NCBI GenBank assembly: GCA_944391545.1
Contig: CALXTZ010000044.1
Location: forward strand, 1 to 11,187
Length of the DNA stretch: 11,187 nt
From: an uncultured Alphaproteobacteria bacterium
GTDB taxonomy: Bacteria; Pseudomonadota; Alphaproteobacteria; CAAHEQ01; UBA3637
Direction: 5' to 3'
A program made the translations under genes and the position numbers. The notes beneath the pieces were generated by a model. That model was not told the DNA's origin, did not search any database, and was given only the letters and a program-made list of their open reading frames with translations. Below are positions 6,671 to 11,187 of this stretch, piece after piece. Within the stretch, counting starts at the first letter, position 1. Each line of letters starts with the position of its first letter.

Positions 6671-7627
6671 ATGGAAAAACCCATTGCATCGGTTATTTTC
6701 GGCCTTTCCGGATTAAGCTTGACGGACGAAGAGAGAGCCTTTTTCGAACGGGTTAATCCGCTCGGCTTTATCCTGTTTGATCGGAATGTGAAAGATCCTG
6801 ACCAGTTGCAGGCTTTGACGATGAATTTGCGGGCGACGGTCGGGCGAAGCGATGCGCCGATTTTGGTGGATCAGGAAGGCGGGCGGGTGCAACGGTTATG
6901 GCCGCCTTACTGGGAAGGGCTTCCTTTTGCGCGAACATACGGCGATTGGTATGTGGAAAAAACACCGGCAGAAGCTTTGAAGGCCGTCACCAAGCATGCC
7001 GAAAAATTGGCTGATATGTTGTTAGATGTTGGGATTAATGTCGATTGTTGGCCGTGTTTGGATGTGGCATCTTCGGATACGCATTCGGTTTTGGGGAAAC
7101 GTTTGTTCAGTTCGAATCCCGAAATCGTGTCAATTTTGGGCAACACAGCCGTTGAAACCATGTTGAACAAAGGTTTGATGCCGGTCATTAAGCATATTCC
7201 GGGTTATGGCAAAGCATCCTGTGATCCGCATGCGGACTTGCCGGTTGTTTCGGCGGATTTGAAAGCTTTGGAAACGGATTTTACGCCGTTTCGTCGCGCG
7301 CATAAGCATGTGTGGGGTATGACGGCGCATGTGCTGTATACGGCGTTGGATGATCAAAAACCGGCGACATTGTCTCGCAAAGTTTTGGACTTTGTCCGCC
7401 GCGACATCGGTTTCCAGGGGTTTTTGGTGTGTGATGATATTTCTATGGGTGCCTTAAAGGGACGACCGGACGTGTTGGCATCGGATTGTCTGAAAGCCGG
7501 ATGCGACGCTGTTTTGCATTGCAACGGATGTTTGGATGAAATGCAGGCGGTTGCGGCCGTGCTTCCGCCTCTGTCGGATAAATCTTTGGCGCGGTATGTC
7601 AAAGCGGAAAGTTTGAAAAATGGATAA
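6671..7627 (+). CDS. nagZ: Beta-N-acetylhexosaminidase, GH3 (NagZ-type)
   Basis: NagZ is a cytoplasmic glycoside hydrolase of family GH3 that removes N-acetylglucosamine from anhydro-muropeptides during cell-wall recycling; in some bacteria its products induce AmpC beta-lactamase. The single-domain length of 318 fits (about 330-340 typical). Visible motifs are ILVDQEGGRVQRL (64-76); the substrate-binding and catalytic loop VIKHIPGYGKASCDPHADLP (172-191) with the Asp185-His187 acid/base dyad; and the nucleophile Asp255 in FLVCDDISMGAL (251-262). The usual GHG of the KH.PGHG motif reads GYG here (Tyr179). The ATG at 6671 follows TAAGGA, which includes the stop of the SPOR gene. The last eight bases overlap the M50 gene. 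Its place between the SPOR gene and the tat genes matches the alphaproteobacterial order I remember. Confidence 0.94.
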   Translation: MEKPIASVIFGLSGLSLTDEERAFFERVNPLGFILFDRNVKDPDQLQALTMNLRATVGRSDAPILVDQEGGRVQRLWPPYWEGLPFARTYGDWYVEKTPAEALKAVTKHAEKLADMLLDVGINVDCWPCLDVASSDTHSVLGKRLFSSNPEIVSILGNTAVETMLNKGLMPVIKHIPGYGKASCDPHADLPVVSADLKALETDFTPFRRAHKHVWGMTAHVLYTALDDQKPATLSRKVLDFVRRDIGFQGFLVCDDISMGALKGRPDVLASDCLKAGCDAVLHCNGCLDEMQAVAAVLPPLSDKSLARYVKAESLKNG

Positions 7628-8294
7628 TCCGATGGATTTGCTGGCTTTTGTTCTGCCGTTGTTTTTATCAATCATTCTGCATGAAATGGCGCACGGATGG
7701 ATGGCTTTGATGCTGGGAGATACAACGGCTAAACGAGCCGGTCGTTTGACGCTTAATCCAATAGCGCATGTGGATCCCGTGGGCAGCTTATTGGTACCCG
7801 GAATCTTGTTCATGTCGAATGCCGGTTTTATGTTCGGTTGGGCCAAACCGGTTCCGGTCAATTTTGCCGCTCTTCATCATCCGAAAAAAGATATGGGACT
7901 GGTCGCTGCGGCCGGGCCGGGCATGAATTTGATTTTGGCGGTGTTGTTTGCTGTCGGCTTTAAAAGTGTTTTGACTTATAGCGCCCCGACGCCCGGAATG
8001 ACGTGGCTGGCGGCATTTTGCCAATACGGCATTTTAATTAATTTATCTCTGTGCGCCTTTAATTTGTTCCCGTTGCTGCCGTTGGACGGCGGGCGGATCG
8101 TGACGTCTTTATTGCCGATGAAATGGGCGGTTCGTTATTCTGAAACGGAAAAATACGGTTTTTTGGTTTTAATGGTGATTTTAATCGGATTTCCCTTGCT
8201 GGGAGATGCTTTTGGTTATAATCTGGACATCATCAGTACGTATATGTCGTGGATGATGAAACAGTTTGTGTATTTATTTAACTTCATATTATAA
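7620..8294 (+). CDS. Site-2 protease family (M50) membrane metalloprotease
   Basis: A 224-residue intramembrane zinc metalloprotease of the short, PDZ-less M50 class. The metal-binding motif HEMAH is at 21-25 in the first hydrophobic segment (about 8-30). The third ligand lies in FPLLPLDGGR (150-159), with Asp156. The segment FGWAKPVPVN (72-81) is a typical family motif. Further membrane segments are seen at about 94-118, 128-150 and 178-196. Such proteins cleave membrane-embedded substrates, often in regulated proteolysis or removal of leftover signal peptides; the substrate here is unknown. The ATG at 7620 overlaps the nagZ end by eight bases and has a GGAAAG eight bases upstream; ATG 7632 is an alternative. 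In related genomes I recall scpA and scpB in this slot. The protein is a relative of the YwhC/Rv-type S2P homologues rather than RseP. Confidence 0.92.
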   Translation: MDNPMDLLAFVLPLFLSIILHEMAHGWMALMLGDTTAKRAGRLTLNPIAHVDPVGSLLVPGILFMSNAGFMFGWAKPVPVNFAALHHPKKDMGLVAAAGPGMNLILAVLFAVGFKSVLTYSAPTPGMTWLAAFCQYGILINLSLCAFNLFPLLPLDGGRIVTSLLPMKWAVRYSETEKYGFLVLMVILIGFPLLGDAFGYNLDIISTYMSWMMKQFVYLFNFIL

Positions 8295-8305
8295 AGGAGA
8301 AAATG

Positions 8306-8728
8306 ATGATTGGTTCAACGGAAGGTTTACTTATTTTATTGGTCGTTTTGGTCTTATTCGGAGGCTCTCAAGTGCCGAAATTGGCCAGAGCATTGGGTTC
8401 TTCGGTCAATTCCTTTAAAAAAGGTCTGAAAGACGGCGAGGAAGAAGATTTGGAATCCGCTTTGAAAACGGTTTCGGTTTATGAAAAGAAAGAACCTGTT
8501 GCGGTTCAACCTGTTGAAAAAAAGGCGCCGGAGAAAAAAGCGGTTGTCAAAAAAGCATCAGCAAAACCGGTCGTTAAGAAAACGGCCGTAAAACCGGCAG
8601 CGAAAAAGGCGCCGGCCAAGAAAACAACTGCCTCAAAAGCGCCGGTAAAAAAAGCGGCAGCAACGAAAAAAACGACATCCAAGAAAACGGCACCGGCGAA
8701 GAAAACAGCAGCCAAGACCGTGAAATAG
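8306..8728 (+). CDS. tatA: Tat translocase subunit TatA with a histone H1-like tail
   Basis: TatA forms the protein-conducting assemblies of the twin-arginine translocation system, which exports folded proteins across the inner membrane. The N-terminal half is ordinary: a short N-terminus, a transmembrane helix (LLILLVVLVLFGG), the conserved FG hinge, an amphipathic helix (VPKLARALGSSVNSFKKGLK) and an acidic patch DGEEEDLES. The remaining 80 or so residues are unusual: a Lys/Ala/Pro/Thr-rich tail, about 35% Lys, with repeated KKA, KKT and PAKK units. The total is 140 residues, longer than the usual 60-90. Two ATGs occur in tandem at 8303 and 8306; I use 8306 because AAGGAG at 8294-8299 is six bases from it but only three from 8303. 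The gene starts a few bases after the M50 stop and is followed by tatB and tatC, which confirms its identity. Confidence 0.93.
   Translation: MIGSTEGLLILLVVLVLFGGSQVPKLARALGSSVNSFKKGLKDGEEEDLESALKTVSVYEKKEPVAVQPVEKKAPEKKAVVKKASAKPVVKKTAVKPAAKKAPAKKTTASKAPVKKAAATKKTTSKKTAPAKKTAAKTVK
8513..8725 (+). repeat. Low-complexity Lys/Ala-rich coding repeat in tatA
   Basis: The last 71 codons of tatA encode irregular short repeats of the type KKAPxKK, KKTAxK and PAKKT. By hand count they contain about 25 Lys and 18 Ala, with no acidic residues except two Glu near the beginning. The composition resembles eukaryotic histone H1 tails and bacterial AlgP/PhaF/HctB-like tails. Repeats of this type can grow or shrink by slippage. 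Confidence 0.85.
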
Positions 8729-8735
8729 GTCTTCC

Positions 8736-8921
8736 GTGTTCGGTATCAGCGGTTGGGAATTTCTTGTGATTGCGGGTGTGGCTCTGTTGGTGATGGGGCC
8801 GGATCAAGTGCGTCCTTTTTTGAAAACGGCCGGTCGAGTGATCGGTCGTTCTTCGCGGGTGTGGCATCAATTTAAAAAAGATTTGAACGACGCCCTGAAA
8901 GAAGCGGATGATGACCGGTAA
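8736..8921 (+). CDS. tatB: Tat translocase subunit TatB, very short form
   Basis: TatB works with TatC as the receptor for twin-arginine signal peptides. The N-terminus MFGISGWEFLVIAGVALLVM is characteristic: Glu8 is the conserved TatB transmembrane acidic residue, and the helix ends in the GP hinge (Gly21-Pro22). An amphipathic helix follows (about 24-50) and the protein stops at residue 61 with a charged end (KEADDDR). Most TatB proteins I know have 100-180 residues with a long cytoplasmic tail, so this is a minimal version; the stop overlaps tatC by 14 bases, so it is not an obvious frameshift. The start is GTG at 8736, seven bases after the tatA stop, with AGGT just upstream. The position between tatA and tatC supports TatB. 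Confidence 0.88.
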   Translation: MFGISGWEFLVIAGVALLVMGPDQVRPFLKTAGRVIGRSSRVWHQFKKDLNDALKEADDDR

Positions 8922-9669
8922 AGTCCAGGACAAAGAAGCGCCGCTTTGGTCGCATTTTTTAGAGCTTCGCATGCGGCTGATGATTTGTGCCGCAGCTGTG
9001 GCGATTTTCTCTTTCGGCGCGTACTTTTTCCGTGTGCAGCTGATGAACTTTCTGATTCATCCGCTGTTTGTGGCGATGCAACAGACAACGGCAACCAATC
9101 GACTGATTTATACCGGCGTCGCCGAAGGTTTTATTATTTCTTTTAAAGTCAGTTTGTTGGCCGGTTTTATTTTAAGCCTGCCCGTTATCGGTTACCAATT
9201 ATATCGGTTTGTCATTCCGGCGCTTTTCCCACATGAGCGGCGTGCGTTGATGGGGTTTGTCATCGGGGCACCCGTTTTATTTTTAATCGGATGCTTTTTC
9301 GCGTATTTTGTGGTTTTGCCGCTATCTTACGTCTTCTTTTTGGATTATCAAACGGTTGATACGCTGTTGCCCATTCAGTTAGAGGCTAAAGTTTCCGAAT
9401 ATATTTCATTGACATTGCATCTTTTGACGGCTTTTGGGCTTGCATTCGAGATGCCTCTTGTGTTATTATTGCTCGGCAAAGCCGGGATCATTACCAGTAA
9501 AACCCTGATTTCATATCGGCGCGTGATGATTGTTGTGATTTTCATTGTGGCAGCCGTGTTGACGCCTCCCGATGTTGTCAGTCAGGTTGCATTGGCGATT
9601 CCGTTGCTTTTGTTGTATGAATTAAGCATATTTTTGTTAAAACGAAGGGAAAAATTATGTATGATATAA
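8908..9669 (+). CDS. tatC: Sec-independent protein translocase TatC
   Basis: TatC is the six-span inner-membrane core of the Tat translocase and the main site that recognises the twin-arginine signal. The 253-residue length is normal. Conserved elements are HFLELRMRL (16-24) in the cytoplasmic N-terminus, PHERR (108-112) with Glu110 (equivalent to the signal-binding Glu103 of E. coli), FGLAFEMP (176-183) with the intramembrane Glu181 (Glu170 equivalent) and TPPDVVSQ (219-226). Six hydrophobic spans are visible. The ATG at 8908 is followed by a second in-frame ATG at 8911; either overlaps the tatB end, implying translational coupling. Its 3' end overlaps serS by 13 bases. No lesion is seen. 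Confidence 0.97.
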   Translation: MMTGKVQDKEAPLWSHFLELRMRLMICAAAVAIFSFGAYFFRVQLMNFLIHPLFVAMQQTTATNRLIYTGVAEGFIISFKVSLLAGFILSLPVIGYQLYRFVIPALFPHERRALMGFVIGAPVLFLIGCFFAYFVVLPLSYVFFLDYQTVDTLLPIQLEAKVSEYISLTLHLLTAFGLAFEMPLVLLLLGKAGIITSKTLISYRRVMIVVIFIVAAVLTPPDVVSQVALAIPLLLLYELSIFLLKRREKLCMI

Positions 9670-10943
9670 AATGGATTCGGGAAAATCCCGACTTGTTTGA
9701 CAGAGCGCTCACCAGACGTGGATTGGAGCCTATCTCAACCAGTGTGTTGGAATTGGATAAAGAATATCGCTCTATGCAGACTTCCCTCCAAGAAATGCAA
9801 GCAAAACGTAATGAGTTGTCTTCCAGCATCGGGACTGTGAAAAAGGCTGGCGGCGACATTAATCCGATTATGGCCGAAGTGGCAGAAATTAAAAAAGAGA
9901 TGGCCGAAAAGGAAGAAAAAGTTCGGATTATGGGCGAGAATATCAACAAAATTTTGTCTTCTTTGCCGAATATTCCGTCGGATCGTTGTCCGGACGGGCC
10001 GGATGAAACGGCGAATGAAGAAGTTCGTCGCGTTGGAACGCCTCGCGAGTTCGATTTTAAGCCATTGGAACATTTTGAAATTGGGGAAAAACTAGGTTTG
10101 ATGGATTCTGATCAAGCAGCTGTTATGTCAGGGGCTCGGTTTACAATTTTAAAAGGAGCTTTGGCTCGTCTTGAACGTGCAATCGGTCAATTTATGATTG
10201 ATACGCATACGACGCAAAACGGTTACATGGAAATGGAAGTGCCGTTGTTGGTCAAAGATAATGCGGCTTTCGGAACCGGCAACCTGCCGAAATTCGAAGA
10301 AGATTTGTTCAAAACAACCAATGGGTATTACCTCATCCCGACGGCGGAAGTTTCGTTAACGAACTCTGTGGCCGGCAAAATTTTGGAAGAAGACCAATTA
10401 CCCATCCGGGTTACGGCTTTGACACCGTGCTTTCGGTCTGAAGCCGGGTCTGCCGGACGTGATACGCGCGGCATGATTCGTCAACATCAGTTTTATAAAG
10501 ATGAATTGGTCAGCATTGTGAAACCCGAAGAATCTTTCAATGAACTGGAACGGATGACCGGTTGTGCCGAAGGAATCTTACAAAAATTAGGGCTGCCGTA
10601 TCGGGTTGTTTGTTTGTCGACGGGTGATATGGGCTTTTGTTCGATGCAAACGTACGACTTGGAAGTTTGGTTGCCGGGACAAGGTCGGTATCGTGAAATT
10701 TCCAGCTGTTCCAACTGCGGACCTTTCCAAGCACGCCGCATGAATGCGCGTTTCCGGCCGAAAGGGCAAAAAGGAACTGAATATGTTCACACGTTAAACG
10801 GTTCCGGATTGGCTGTCGGACGGACATTGATTGCCGTGATGGAAAACTATCAACAAAAAGACGGTACAATTGTTGTTCCGGAAGCGTTAAGACCGTATAT
10901 GGGCGGTTTGGAAGTCATTACGGCGGCCGAGAAACGGTTTTAA
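9657..10943 (+). CDS. serS: Seryl-tRNA synthetase
   Basis: This class II aminoacyl-tRNA synthetase charges tRNA-Ser (and tRNA-Sec where present) with serine. The 428 residues match the family. The N-terminal long coiled coil that grips the tRNA-Ser variable arm spans about 30-105, rich in Glu and Lys. The catalytic core contains TAEVSLTN (229-236), the motif 2 region CFRSEAGSAGRDTRG (258-272) and the motif 3 region NGSGLAVGRTLIAVMENYQQ (381-400) ending in VPEALRPYMGG. The ATG at 9657 has AAGGGA about seven bases upstream. It overlaps tatC and is the last gene of the operon: a strong terminator follows 19 bases after its stop. In many Alphaproteobacteria surE follows serS; here the transcript ends instead. 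Confidence 0.97.
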   Translation: MYDIKWIRENPDLFDRALTRRGLEPISTSVLELDKEYRSMQTSLQEMQAKRNELSSSIGTVKKAGGDINPIMAEVAEIKKEMAEKEEKVRIMGENINKILSSLPNIPSDRCPDGPDETANEEVRRVGTPREFDFKPLEHFEIGEKLGLMDSDQAAVMSGARFTILKGALARLERAIGQFMIDTHTTQNGYMEMEVPLLVKDNAAFGTGNLPKFEEDLFKTTNGYYLIPTAEVSLTNSVAGKILEEDQLPIRVTALTPCFRSEAGSAGRDTRGMIRQHQFYKDELVSIVKPEESFNELERMTGCAEGILQKLGLPYRVVCLSTGDMGFCSMQTYDLEVWLPGQGRYREISSCSNCGPFQARRMNARFRPKGQKGTEYVHTLNGSGLAVGRTLIAVMENYQQKDGTIVVPEALRPYMGGLEVITAAEKRF

Positions 10944-10962
10944 TCGGTTCATTTTTTAAAGG

Positions 10963-10994
10963 AAAGAGGGCTGTTTTAAACGGCCCTCTTTTTT
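10963..10994 (+). terminator. Rho-independent terminator of the argS-serS operon
   Basis: Arms AAAGAGGGC (10963-10971) and GCCCTCTTT (10983-10991) pair perfectly over nine bases. Inside this stem, T72-G82 and G73-C81 can extend it, leaving a small AT loop. A T run continues to 10994. The A-rich upstream side means that it could also act on transcripts arriving from the opposite strand. It starts 19 bases after the serS stop. Confidence 0.9.
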
Positions 10995-11187
10995 AAGGGA
11001 TTAGAGATAATTGTGGTTTGATTTGTGCGATCACGGAAAGTCTTTTCACAGAAACGGCATATTTTATCACGTCTCATACTCTTTTTATGCAAAATTTTCT
11101 TGATTGGGGGGGGGGGGGTTTCGGGTTTTGGGGAGGGGGTTGTTTTTTTTTAGGGATAAAACAAAATGTCTGTCCTTCGGGGGTTTT
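10995..11187. other. Right-edge region with no convincing gene
   Basis: After the terminator there are about 100 bases of ordinary AT-rich sequence, then from 11106 the sequence becomes G-rich and T-rich with homopolymers. A minus-strand frame is open from the edge to 10976, but its upstream part is encoded by poly-C and is not trustworthy. I see no tRNA, no surE start and no clear promoter. Confidence 0.5.
11106..11118. repeat. Homopolymer of 13 G near the window end
   Basis: Thirteen G are followed within 40 bases by further runs of three, four and five G, an eight-base T run and, at the end, GGGGG. The texture differs from every other part of the window except the poly-G at 1694. I think a degraded contig end is the most likely cause. 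Confidence 0.7.

Noticed and set aside
8506..8715. Minus-strand frame encoding a Phe/Ala/Val-rich hydrophobic peptide opposite the tatA tail
   Set aside because: This is the direct complement of Lys and Ala codon repeats (AAA/AAG read as TTT/CTT); it looks membrane-like only by composition.
8513..8725. Independent histone-like gene fused by misassembly to tatA
   Set aside because: The reading frame is continuous from the TatA helix, there is no internal start with a ribosome binding site, and tatB follows after seven bases.
1..11187. CRISPR array, tRNA/rRNA, insertion sequence, prophage or defence system
   Set aside because: No regularly spaced direct repeats, no cloverleaf or rRNA-like sequence, no transposase or integrase motifs and no recognisable defence domains were seen on either strand.

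Overview
The window reads as chromosomal core sequence from an alphaproteobacterium of moderate GC content. The best evidence is gene order. The series argS, SPOR-domain gene, nagZ, then tatABC and serS is, from memory, a conserved alphaproteobacterial cluster, and lspA followed by a BamF-like (DUF3035) lipoprotein is another typical alphaproteobacterial pair. The pilin-type leader of the large cysteine-rich protein (RPMLEMLAVLAIVGILSV) resembles the 'GRSMVEMLGVLAIIGVLSV' leaders I recall from uncultured gut Alphaproteobacteria of the RF32 / 'Azospirillum sp. CAG' type. That lineage assignment is inference.

Layout. Positions 1-1596 (minus strand) hold a compact operon: lspA, a 58-residue BamF-like lipoprotein, and pgi, which runs off the left edge. 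Positions 1597-1810 are a divergent intergenic region with a plausible lspA promoter and a run of 19 G. Positions 1811-3838 (plus strand) encode the most unusual protein here: 675 residues with a type IV prepilin-like N-terminus, a short pilin-like head, and a roughly 500-residue cysteine-rich C-terminus (about 74 Cys in the whole protein). Positions 3946-10943 are an eight-gene plus-strand operon: argS, SPOR protein, nagZ, M50 site-2 protease, tatA, tatB, tatC, serS. Spacing is 1-11 bases or overlapping throughout, and a clear rho-independent terminator closes it at 10963-10994. The last 190 bases contain no convincing gene; they become G-rich and low in complexity and look like a contig end.

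How the genes fit together. The large operon mixes translation (ArgRS, SerRS), cell-wall work (SPOR protein, NagZ), intramembrane proteolysis (M50) and folded-protein export (TatABC). The minus-strand operon pairs lipoprotein processing (LspA) with a small lipoprotein that is probably its own substrate, plus glycolysis (Pgi). The cysteine-rich pilin-like protein sits between these two housekeeping blocks and looks like a lineage-specific surface protein.

Points most worth a second look: the pilin/cysteine-rich fusion and the poly-G tract upstream of it, a TatA with a histone H1-like Lys/Ala tail beside an unusually short TatB, and an M50 protease where I would expect scpA-scpB. I see no RNA genes, CRISPR arrays, insertion sequences, prophage genes or recognisable defence genes.
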